This document shows, one piece after another, positions 47,620 to 57,819 of a stretch of 64,000 nucleotides of DNA. Every line of letters begins with the position of its first letter. The first letter of the stretch is position 1. The stretch is from Sitta carolinensis (taxonomy: Eukaryota; Chordata; Aves; Passeriformes; Sittidae), in assembly GCA_032173965.1 (NCBI GenBank), contig CM063290.1:6833501-6897500 (forward strand), in the 5' to 3' direction. Position numbers and translations under genes: made by a program. A model generated the notes under the pieces. The model was given only the letters and a program-made list of their open reading frames with translations. It did not search any database and was not told the DNA's origin.

Positions 47620-50600
47620 TTACTGGCTCTGGGATTTCACAGCAACAGCAGGGAACTTCCTTTCCAAGACCTTCCGCCTTGTCCTCTCCAGGTTTTGCTG
47701 CCTTGCCTTTTTCCGTAAGGCTTTTTCAAGTCTGAGTCTGAAACGGAGAAGTTGGTGTGGTTCATTTCCAGCCAGCTGTGACCACTCTAATGAGCTCCCC
47801 CCAGTCAGACAGAGGCTCTCAGTGATTAACAACTTCAGTATTCATTTGCTTTTGGTAAGTAAGGAAGCCTGCAAAGTAATATTTTTACTCTGCTCCTGAA
47901 TTCTCCAGAAGTTCAGCCTCTGGGAAGATTATAGATAGTCTGCATTTAAAGTTACTTTTGCAGTGCCACTGCATAACCATGTACCATAGTAACTGAGGTG
48001 GGCACAGAAAAAGAGAAAACAGAGCAAGCTGTAATTTTAAAAAGCCTAATTTTCAGTCTAGTAGCTGAAAACCAAAAGATTAGAGCTATTTTTTCCCTTT
48101 AAAATAGTATAAGGACACAAACAGATCAGAAGATAACTTTTAATATCAAAATAACTGTTTTACCTGATGAAGTGATTCACATGAGGTAAGTAATAGAATC
48201 TCTTCTTTTTGTGTTTTTTGTTCAAGTGCCATGGTATTGGCCATTCCTTGTAACTGTACCTGTTGGAGACAGATAAAAATGATTACAGAATGTGCACAAA
48301 TTCTAAGATTATACCAGTTTCTCTTGGTTTCAAGCACAATGATAAAGTGATCTGGAAGATCGCAGAATTTGTATGTGGGTATTTATTTCCAGCTCTTGCT
48401 GGCCTGGTTTGTAATTGTATCTCCTGGGTTCTGTACAGTCTGTGCATCCTTCCTTAAGGATTAAATAAGGATCTTCTGGGAGAGAGACACACCACAAGAA
48501 AAATTCACACATTAAAAAAAGGCTTTCCATACCAGAAGGTGCGTCCCAAGAAGTCATTTCTCCACTCGCCGGGGACTGGCTTTTCATGGCCTGTTTGTAA
48601 AAGCCTCAAAGCGATTTCTCTTTCTCTGACAACCAAGTCTATATTTTTCATAGATGTTTCTACCTGGAAATGGTAAAAAGTTTCAGGATGCACCAACAAA
48701 AAAAACCAATGCTGAAAATTTAAAAAATTTCAAAGACTTAAGACAAAATTTAAAGGGAAAACAACGGTAAAACATGCTGATCCTGAGTTCTCTCTCAGCA
48801 GGCCCTGTGTACTAGAAAAGTAAGGAATGGATGCTTCAAAAATCTAATCTGACAGCAGGACAGATATAACTGGCAGTCTGATGATATTTGATTAAAGATC
48901 AGCCAGGTAATGCATAAAGCCAGATCCAATGCTGATGCAGAAGTACAGGAAGCTCTGAGGCAGGGGTCAGAAGGAAGCAGAAGCACACAGATTTGCTTAT
49001 GGTTTGTAGTGGCTGTTGGTTTAGTTTTCACTGGAGTCTGGTCATAGCCCCAGTAATGTCCACTGGACAATGAGAAAGCTGCCCTGACCAAATCATGACT
49101 TGAGCCATAAGTGCAAGCACTTGATCAATTTTAGTTAAAAGTTATAGTTTCTATGTAGTGTGAAAAAGTTACCTTTTCTAAGCGCTCTGGGCTTGGCATT
49201 GGCTTGCGCTGTCGTTTGGATTCTTGCTCTAAAGTTAAGAGCATGTTCTTTTCTTTCAGCAGGACATACCTAGAGCAGAAAGCACAGTAATTCAAAAATA
49301 ACTTCAGGATAGCTAAGCAGTTGTTCACTTACTACCTGTAACCGAAAATCCTACTGGCTTCACGTAGAGAAAGGAAAGAGGAGAATGAGGGAGATAGGTC
49401 TGGAATAGAGAGGGGGTAGGAGGGAAGAGTTTAACACAAAGTTGTCTTCCACTACCTGAACAGAGCCAGATTCTTCTTACATGCACACAGGAAAAGGACA
49501 AGACAAAGCAGGGAAAAAGCTGTTCACAGTAATGATTAAGTTCAGCCTGAAGTGGCAATGCAACCTCCAGCTTCAGAAACTTCCAAAATCAGAAAAAATG
49601 CAGGCCTGAGCACCCTGATGGAATGAAGTGCCCACCCACCAGAAGGCACTGACAACCAAGTCTGTCCAACTCAAACAACCCCCAGAGGGTTTGTACCAAA
49701 CCTGAGCCCTCTGAAGTAGGCACAACTGTCCCACAGCCCCCTGCAGTGCAGCTTTTGTGTTCTGAGCAGGGCCAGGACTGGGGATGTTCCATGCCCAAAG
49801 CTGGCTGGAGCCTGCAGAGCTCTGTGGCAAACTAAAGTTACTGGATCATAAGTTCACCAGCCACATTTTATTAAAAAGTGGAGAGCTGCTCTAAAAGAAG
49901 AGAAGCTTCTTCACTAAAATTTACTTACCAAAGTTTGTGCAAGTCTTCACTACTCTTGCCCCTTAGCTGCTTTATATTCCATGAATCCCCTGTGAAAGAT
50001 AAATACCCACCATTAATTTAATGGAACAAAGATCTCTTATTCTGGAAAAAAAAAAGTGCTTTTATTAGGCCCAGCTGACACAACAGTATAAAGACCACTT
50101 TTAAAATATTACTGCTTGGACAGCCATCCTTGAGGATATTCAGCTTTGCTTTTAGAACAGAGTACAGAAAGGCAATGAGACAGTGTTTATTTGTGTTTGT
50201 AAAAGGCTGGGGATACAGAAAGCTGTCAAATGGATCTTTACACTGAACTAGTTTTCTTCCATAGTACTTCTGTTTCATCAGAGCACATCTCTTCTGTTAT
50301 ACACTCTCACTTCAGAGCAAGGCAGAGAATTTAAAGCAAAACATTTTGTGCACAATTGCTATTTGCTTTCATAAACACTGAATGCACACAGTAAAAATTA
50401 ACAGGCATAAATACGCACAAGTGGATGTATGTACATGTACATAGAGAAGTAAGTTTTATGTGGCTATGATGCAAAAAACACAGGTCAGATTTCAGCTCAA
50501 AGATCACTATCAGAAATGCTGAATATAACTCACCAGACTTTACACTTTTTTCCCCCCAGTTTCCTGGATCATCAAAAAACTCCTCCAGACCTCTCCGAGA

Positions 50601-51472
50601 CACAGTTGTGTGCAGGAAGTTCACCCGATGGAGGGTCTCAATTTTTGGTAGGCTCTTGTGGTATAGATTCAGTGCCATCCTGCGTAAAAGACAGAAGGAA
50701 AACTATTTATGATGAGAAAAATAATATTCTGCTAAATGAGAGTGTTTGCTTCATTCACAGCTCCTACAGATAGACCATGGCCTGCAGGGAAAATGCAGGG
50801 GTTTGGCTAGTCACAAAAATGTCAGCTTGATGTTTTCTCCTCCCCCTCATCTCATCTAATTATCAATTTTCTATACTTAAAGATAAATAACAATTAAAAA
50901 TTAAGGAACAAACTTGAGCTACACAGAACCTTTAGCATTGGAAAGGACCTTTGGAGATCATCCAGTCCAACATCCCCTGCCAAAGCAGGATCACCTGGAG
51001 AAGATGACGCGGGAACGCATGGAGGTGGGTTTGGGGTGTCCCCAGAGAGGGAGAATCCACGACCTTCGCCGTGGCCTTAAGGGCAAAAGCTGTGCACACA
51101 CGGGAACGCACGAGCCCAGCCATGCTGGAAGCACGCAGGATTCTACAGGCACAGGGAACCGCTCCGTGCTGCCCTCACACGATGCCCGCAGCCACGCACA
51201 CCCTGCGGCCCGGGGGCTGCCGGAGCCGGGACACACGGACACCGGGACGCACGGACACACGGACAGCGGGACACACGGACAGCGGGACGCACGGACACCC
51301 GCCTCCCGCCAAGGGCTCTCCTTCCTCCCGGGAACCGCGCCCGCCCCTCCGCGCCTGAGCCCGAGTCCCCCCGGCGCAGCGCGTACCCGGGGAGTCCCGG
51401 CCGAGCCCGCGGCAGCCGGAGCGCGGCCGTGAGGCTCCGGCCCAGCGCGGCCATGGCCGCGGCCGCCGCCAT
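47620..51472 (-). CDS. MRPL47: Mitochondrial large-ribosomal-subunit protein uL29m, 7 coding exons
   Basis: In transcript order the coding exons are 51472-51387, 50679-50534, 49989-49929, 49269-49173, 48663-48533, 48259-48164 and 47737-47620, giving 244 codons plus TAA (human about 250 aa). Exon 1 encodes an Ala/Arg-rich mitochondrial presequence ([20 protein letters not shown]). Exon 2 carries [17 protein letters not shown]; exon 4 carries [16 protein letters not shown] and MPSPERLEK; exon 5 carries [13 protein letters not shown]; the last exon is very basic. These are the conserved MRP-L47/uL29 blocks. The protein sits in the 39S subunit near the exit-tunnel region, by homology with bacterial L29. 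An in-frame ATG 18 nt upstream (51490) could add six residues. All introns are GT-AG. It is divergent from NDUFB5 and convergent with ACTL6A. Confidence 0.95.
50921..51070 (-). mobile_element. CR1 LINE 3' fragment, antisense, in MRPL47 intron 1
   Basis: It begins near 'acagaacctttagcattgga' followed by 'aaggacctttggagatcatccagtccaacat', the complement of a CR1 3' end, and continues with 'agagggagaatccacgacct'-type text. Because MRPL47 is also on the - strand, the CR1 lies in sense orientation relative to that transcript. It ends about 150 bp from the GC-rich 16-bp repeat near exon 1. Confidence 0.85.
51221..51300. repeat. GC-rich 16-bp tandem repeat beside MRPL47 exon 1
   Basis: About 4-5 copies of a 16-bp unit resembling GGACACACGGACAGCG. 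Exact copies are at 51253-51268 and 51269-51284; variant copies are at 51237-51252 and 51285-51300. The array lies in MRPL47 intron 1, about 90-165 bp from the exon 1 splice donor, inside the CpG island. Strand asymmetry (C/A against G/T) and periodicity make it a likely polymorphic minisatellite. Confidence 0.9.
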
Positions 51473-51900
51473 CGCCCCGCGCCCTCCCACAGCGCCGGGG
51501 CGCGGGGCGGGAGCTGCCCTTTCCCAAGATGGCGCCTCCCCGGCCTCACCCTGCGCTCCCCGCCGTACAAGGAGCGCAGGGAAGGCTTTGCCCTATCCCA
51601 AGATGGCGCCCGCGCGGCTTCAACTACGGGCCCTCCCTCTGCGCCGGGGTCACCTGGAAGGCTTTGCCCTTTCCCAGGATGGCGGCCGCCGGCTTCAGCC
51701 AGCGGCGGGAAGCGGCGCCGCCGGCCCCGCCCCGTGCCAGTCCCAGCCATGGCGGCCATGAGCCGGGTGCTGCGGGCGGCCGCGGCTTGGGCGGCGCGGC
51801 GGGCGGGCGGCGCCGGCAGCACCGGGATCGCCGGCAGCACCGGGATCAGCGGGATCGCCCCCGCCTCCCCGGCATCCTCGGTACGGCCCCGGCGGGGGAG
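51300..51900. promoter_or_regulatory. Bidirectional CpG-island promoter of MRPL47 and NDUFB5
   Basis: The two start codons lie head to head with 276 bp between them (51473-51748). The interval is extremely CpG-rich and has no TATA box. It contains three copies of a YY1-like element, CCCAAGATGGCGCC at 51523 and 51597 and CCCAGGATGGCGGC at 51673, all in the NDUFB5 orientation. Each is preceded by a GCCCT(T/A)TCCCA block, with copy spacing of 74 and 76 bp. YY1 sites of this form are common just after transcription starts of nuclear genes for mitochondrial proteins. Confidence 0.85.
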
Positions 51901-54900
51901 CGGCGGCGGCGGGGGCGCGGTGACCTTGCGGAGCGGGACAGAGGTGCCGTGCCGGAGGCCGCGGGAGGGCCGGGGGCTGAGCCGGTGCAGTGATGTGACC
52001 CCGTTCCTGGGAAGAACTGCCGGGTTTGGGTAAAAAGTGGATGGAAACGGGCGGGAGGCCGAGCCTCCTGGTATTCTAATTGTCCATTTACTTGGCTTTG
52101 TATGGTGACATTCACTGATACACGTGTCGGCGCTTACAGATAGACATAGATACTTGTCTGTAGTTAGAAGAGAAATAGGTTCATGCTGAAAAATACCAAA
52201 ATTACTTCAGGCGAACTGCAGAAAACTCAGCCGCTCTTGTACACTCTCTTTTCTTTTTTCTTTCCCCACGTATGTTTGACCTTGTCCTGGCATAAGCACC
52301 AATGGGGTACCGAACCATAATACTCTGGTTCAATTTGCAGTTCCTGTACGACACAGTGGCGACCATGGGAAGAGAATGTTTATCATCAAGTCAACAAGTT
52401 TTTATGATTCTCGATTTCTGAGCTTGTTGGTGAGTTAAAAATCAAATGTATTGCATTCAGTGTAACACATCACTTGCAAATGGTGTAAGAGTGTCTAAAA
52501 ATACAATTTCCTCTGTTGTTTATGTGATAGCATTTAAAACGGAGCTGGCACTATTTACATAAACAAGAATTTCATGTCCTCTTTAAGAATTTTTTTGGTC
52601 ATATGCTGTAAAATCAGAGCCAGATGAAGTTTAAAGACTGGCTATATACCAAAGGTTGTGATAGGTACTTAAATTACTGTGGTATAAGCATTCTTAAATG
52701 ACATGTCTCTGTTCATATACGCATGACCCACAAATGCTTTCTACTCCATCCTCCTTTTTAAAACATATCAGTTACTCTTCTGCAGGATTTGCCTTCACTT
52801 ATCTACAACAGAGGTGAGATTTAGGAAGCCTGACCTGAGCTTGACCCCTCCAAAGTCAGGTTTTGGATAAATCCTTATTATAAGCAGCAACAGCCAATCT
52901 GATACAACTCCCTTGAGTTGTATGCCTTCCACAGCTACAGAGCCCACAGTGGTTGCATTGGGGTTGGATTATTGCTTTGCTGTCAGTGCCTCACTGCAGC
53001 TGACTGCTGGGGCCAGTCATGCCAAGATGCTGAGGCAGATTTCAGGGAGATGTTGCTGTTTGCTGCTGCACAGACTGACCTTGCTGGGTGATGGGAACTG
53101 ACCTGGACGGGCTCATGGGCTGACACATCATCACTTTTGTGTGTTCTGGATCATTAATGAACTCTTTGCAATCAGCGGTGTTTACATACAACATCCCTTT
53201 CCAACCTAGGAATGAAAATCTAAAGAGTTATTGGCTGTTCCACTACTTTCAGATATTTTCAGATCTCATGCAAATTTTGTCAGGGTTCTGAGTTTGCCAC
53301 ACTGACTGTTTTTATCCCATCTACAGAGATTCTATATATTCCTGACAGGAATACCAGTGGCCGTGCTCTTAACGTATATCAACGTCTTTATTGGTGAGTG
53401 CTCTCTCAGGGCTAAGCAAAGTACAGTCAGAGTTATTAAATGGGAATTCAGCATGCTGGATAGAGAAAAAGGACTCTTTTAGGGCTCTGTCTTTGGAAGA
53501 CCATGGAATAGGCCTAACTAATACAGTGATGTTGTATAAGTACTTTGAAAATGTTCCCAGTATATTTGCTTTAGTTGTTGCTTTTTGAAAAAGTTTCTCA
53601 CATTTAAAAAAAAAATTACATTCCCTCTTTTGGTAGTCTTTCAAACATCAGTGAAGTTCAGTAACTTGCTTTAAGAAGACTGCGACTCTGGCTTTTTATC
53701 TAGCAAAGATGCCAAAATTCTGCTTGGCAATATGTGTGTTAAATCTTCTGCTGTAATGATATGTAATTAATTTAACAGAGAAATGAGGAAAAGTCCATGC
53801 TTTCAGCTCCCGTACTTTAAAGGGCAATTCTGTGGACTTGATCCAAGTTGTTTCTTCTGTACAGCTGCTAATTTTACCCTTTTGGTGTGTCACTTAAAAT
53901 CTGTGAGTAGATACTTGCAGTGTGATATGCCTGCAGAAATTGCAAGTTCAATTTTTCTGAACAGAGCTCACACTGAGGAATTCAGTACTCTCTATGTGGA
54001 ATAATGATCTTTTCCTTATCTGAAAGGCAGAATATAAGGTAGTTTTGGAAAATATCACAAAGTTAAACACTCCTCTCCTCCTTTCCTTGTCAGGTGAAGC
54101 TGAACTTGCAGAGATTCCTGAAGGTTATGTTCCAGAGCACTGGGAGTACTACAAAGTGAGTGTAACATGTAAAAGGGTTGGCATGTTATGGACAGGCTTT
54201 CTCTTGATGATACTTCTGGGAGTAAAATGTATGGAGCATGATGACGTCTGTCACTGTAGTAAAACTCAAATAGTACAGTTCTGATTTTGGGAAACTTTCG
54301 TGACTTTATGGAACTTGTTCGAGGCTGTAGGAAATCCGTTTATTGACGCAAGCAGAGGCAAATGCTCTGTATGCAGTAAACTGGTGAAGCTGTATGCCAA
54401 GAATTTTCTATAATATTCCTAAATAATAAGAAAAGTCCTCTGCATTCATAGCATGCAGGTTTTGTCTTTATTTTTTTCTACAATGCCTTAAGAAACTGGA
54501 GTTTAAAGTGACATTTCTTTCTTTTGTGTTGTTTGCCAGAATTGTTTTAAAATCCAGTATCACACACACTTTTTGGATTTAGAATTGAAGATTTTTATAG
54601 TCACAAACTCAAGGTTGTATGGTTTCAATTTAATTGTATTTTTTTTAAATTAGTCCCTGGCTTCTTGCTGCAAGCACTGTTTTGTTTCTGATAGGAAGTA
54701 ATTGAATTCAAAAATATTATTTTGATTGTTTCAACTCATTTAGACTTTTGTTCCTAGTGAAATGCCCGCTATGTGGAAGCAAAATTTTGAAATGTTGCTG
54801 ATTACAGTAAGGTTTCTGTGATTGCTGTGGCAGTTTAAGGAACTTTAACAGAAAGAAAATAAATTGTATCTTCCGTTAAATTTTAATTTTGCTACAGAAC

Positions 54901-55877
54901 AGTCATCTGCAGGTTAACTGGGCATTAATTGCAAAAGAAATATTATTTCTTAGGGTCCTGAACTCACAAATAGTTGTGCATGTTTGAATGGCAGCACTCA
55001 TGGTGTCCAGGACAGCTTTTCAGGACCGTGGATATACAAAGTGTTTCAGTTATGATGACATTTCTACTTGGAAATTGCACAAATGATCTCTGCTGTTCTG
55101 TTTTCCAGCACCCCATAAGCCGCTGGATAGCTCGTTACCTACTTGACCCCCCTGAGAAGAACTATGAGAAGGACATGGCCCTGCTTGATGTGGAGGCCAA
55201 GAAAGCTGAACTGCGGTATGTTCTGCAGCTGGGGGTTAAAGCCCTGCTCCATACTGTAGCTGACTCTGGTTTTGCAGGACATACCAAGCTGGATGCTGAC
55301 ACAAAGTGCTTTCATGTATCCCTTGAGTATCTGGCTGCTGCCAGAGTGGGAGTCACAGTATCTGTTGTCGCTGCCCTCTCAGGATTCAGGTTACCAGAAC
55401 AATCCAAGGGCAGGGGCTCTTCAGAACACTTGGTATTTATAAAGGTGTAGGTCTGTCTTCCTGAGTCAGCAAGTGGAGCTCTTTTTGCCCCAGCTAATGC
55501 TCACAGCTTAGAGAAGAGCCTGTGATAAAACTGCCAGTATTTGTATGACTCCTTTGTGGAATGACTTGCTAAAAAAAAAAAAAAAAAAAAGAACGATTTA
55601 ATAGCTCATGTCTTAGTTGAACCCTTCATATTTTGGTCGTACCTATGTTTCAGCAGTATCTATAAACCATTGATGCTAAATTCATTGCTTTGTCAGTAAT
55701 GCTTAACATCAACACTAAAACTTCGTGCTGAGGGTGTCTCTTGTTTTGTTTTTTAGGTTGCTGGAGTTGGAGGCACGCAGACTGATGAGACAGCGGGGAG
55801 ATGGACCTTGGTACCATTATGAAACACCTGACAAAAATCTTGTTGACAATTCTATGAAATCCACACCTGACAATTAA
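51749..55877 (+). CDS. NDUFB5: NADH dehydrogenase (complex I) beta subcomplex subunit 5 (SGDH), 6 coding exons
   Basis: Coding exons: 51749-51880, 52341-52429, 53327-53393, 54094-54155, 55109-55215, 55757-55877. Exons 2-6 join in frame and match SGDH throughout: [12 protein letters not shown], the membrane segment [20 protein letters not shown], then [31 protein letters not shown] and the terminal TPDN. The protein is a supernumerary subunit of the membrane arm of respiratory complex I in the mitochondrial inner membrane, with one transmembrane helix. The start at 51749 gives [18 protein letters not shown], a presequence very like the human MAAMS start. Oddity: exon 1 read from this ATG ends in phase 0, whereas exon 2 needs one carried base, so the join is off by one. 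An in-frame join results from ATG 51679 instead. A single-base sequence error or a different donor is possible. Exon 1 also holds an 18-bp tandem duplication. Confidence 0.93.
51812..51847 (+). repeat. NDUFB5: 18-bp tandem duplication inside NDUFB5 exon 1
   Basis: GCCGGCAGCACCGGGATC is repeated exactly twice and then followed by a partial echo (AGCGGGATC). In the presequence frame it encodes AGSTGI twice. It lengthens the mitochondrial targeting region without changing frame. The high GC content and repetition make this a likely place for a sequencing or assembly slip. Confidence 0.92.
55571..55590. repeat. Homopolymer A tract in NDUFB5 intron 5
   Basis: Twenty consecutive A residues within the last intron, about 165 bp before exon 6. 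No transposon body is recognised upstream. Confidence 0.9.
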
Positions 55878-55971
55878 ACAATTTTAGGGCAGTATGCAAG
55901 GTCTTAAATGCATACTGACAAATTGTGACTGCACTATGGAACAGATATCCTGCTGTTTGCTGATGGAAATG

Positions 55972-55977
55972 AATAAA
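55972..55977 (+). terminator. NDUFB5: Poly(A) signal of NDUFB5
   Basis: A canonical AATAAA 95 nt after the stop codon, followed by the GT-rich text 'cagtgtttgtgttgattcc'. It gives a short 3' UTR of about 120 nt, as expected for this gene. Confidence 0.85.
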
Positions 55978-55989
55978 CAGTGTTTGTGT

Positions 55990-57610
55990 TGATTCCAGTA
56001 TCTTGAAACAAACTGTGTGGAGTTAAGCTCATACAGCTATTAAAGCTGTTAATCAGTGAAAATCCTTTAGGCCAATTGACAACAATCACTCCTTTCCTTC
56101 AGAACATATGTACATGAAAAAAGTTGGAAATACTAGTTTTCATTTTGTGATTCCTAGTATTTATAGTTTTAAGTGAAGGATACAAGATGTTAAGGGTTTT
56201 TTCTTCCTCTGTGCTTTGTGTCAAGTATTTGGTGGGAGACGAACCAAGTAAGAAATGTACCTTCACACATACCTGCCATGCATTTTCAGAACTGTTCTTC
56301 TACACCACTTCTAGCGACTCTGGGGAATTCGAGGAGTTCTCATCACCCGGCAGGTTTTTGCCACTAGAGGGACGTGTTTCCTCGGGTTCTACAGGCCTCG
56401 GACTCTTGGGTTTTAATGTCTCAAGAGTGATGGAGAGTGCCTCTTACAGTTTGTGACTCTAAATTATCTGTCCATATTCAAAATCCTCACTTTTTAAAGG
56501 AAGTCAGCCCAAACCCTTTACTAAACCCATACCATCTAGTGATTTGAAACTTAAAACTGTTTGTTTTTTTTTTTTTTTTTTACATAAGGCAACACTGCAT
56601 GGACTATTTTAAACAAAAACTACCTTGTTTGCTGTTTCCTGGCACTGCCAAACATTAGAAAGACATTGATTTTCTATCAGTGTTTGCTTGTCTTTTTTGC
56701 TCGAATCAATCTTTCAGGTTAGATGGCTCATATGTCTCATTATGACTCTCTTGTTTATAAATGCTGAGTTATTCATAAGAGAAGCCATTAAAAAAGCACA
56801 AAGTCTCCTCAGGTAAAATAAATCTGTCTGACCCTGTATTAGTGTTTTTTATCTAGCATCCAGTGATGCTCACAGGTCTGATGTAATGTCTGTTTTTCAG
56901 TAAGTAAAACCACTCTATGGACATCACATTCTGCCCTCAGTGTTTCACATTGTTCCCAGCACTTGATTTTTCAGTAGTAAAAATTGTTGAGAACAGACTG
57001 TGCTACTCTGCTCATTCTTACAGCCTGCTCATAGCTGGGTACATTTTTCAATTCTGTTTTGAAATTTTCCTAGAGCTACCTTTTGAAACTTAATTTCGAG
57101 GTAAAAGGTCGTTCTAGCAAAGATCACATCACCTTCTTGGAAGTGATCAGTGACTCCTTGGATATATTGTGGACAATGGGTGGGAGGCAATTCCTCTGCT
57201 CTGCATCTTCATTTTAAATGGACTCTCATTAATGCTGTTGCACCAGGCATATATAGTAGTTATTAGATATAACTTGAAAACAATAGCAATGTTTTTCCTA
57301 CAAAGTTCACTCTTATTTCTCCTTTCTCTGACATTATTCTTTCAAAGTCAAGGGCAGAGAGAAACACAGCAAAGGCCACAAAAGGACATTTTAAAGTAAA
57401 GCAACTGCCCTTGAAGACATGAAATTGGGGGTTGGCTCCTGGCACCGCCACAGGCTTCTCAGGCATCCTGGGCTGGGCATTCCTGCCCTGTATCCCCCCA
57501 CACCGACCTGCTCCTGACCACAGGGACATCCCACCTGACAGAGCCACGAGAGACCCCTGCACCAGGCAATGGGGGCTGAGAGTGAAAATACAGAGGAGAG
57601 AGTATTTTAT
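55990..57610. other. Intergenic DNA between NDUFB5 and USP13
   Basis: About 1.6 kb with no supported gene. It contains a T homopolymer of about 18 nt (56564-56581) and otherwise AT-rich unique sequence. Open frames of 70-90 codons here show no known motif. Confidence 0.6.
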
Positions 57611-57627
57611 TGTGTGTATTTTATACA

Positions 57628-57765
57628 AACATACATACACATAAACGTATATATACATATATAGATATATACATATACGTACATATATATATACATAGAT
57701 ATATATACACACATATAGACATATACAAACACACACACACACACACGTGCTTATATATATGTAGT
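57628..57765. repeat. Compound (TA)/(CA) microsatellite upstream of USP13
   Basis: About 135 bp of interrupted TATA, TACA and ACATATAT words lead into a run of about ten CA units ending near 57748, then a short TATATAT. It is an alternating purine-pyrimidine tract with Z-DNA and cruciform potential, ending roughly 60 bp before the USP13 CpG island. Copy number is likely variable. Confidence 0.92.
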
Positions 57766-57819
57766 ATTTAAAAGCTTACAGATAAATAACAGAGGGTATA
57801 AAAGAGTGTTACCGGTCAG

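Noticed and set aside
51603..51610. ATG in the second YY1-like copy as an NDUFB5 start
   Set aside because: It is out of frame with the ATGs of copies 1 and 3 and with both candidate NDUFB5 frames.
51175..51840. 221-codon - strand frame through the bidirectional promoter
   Set aside because: A GC-driven shadow; the supported MRPL47 exon 1 uses another frame and ends at 51387.
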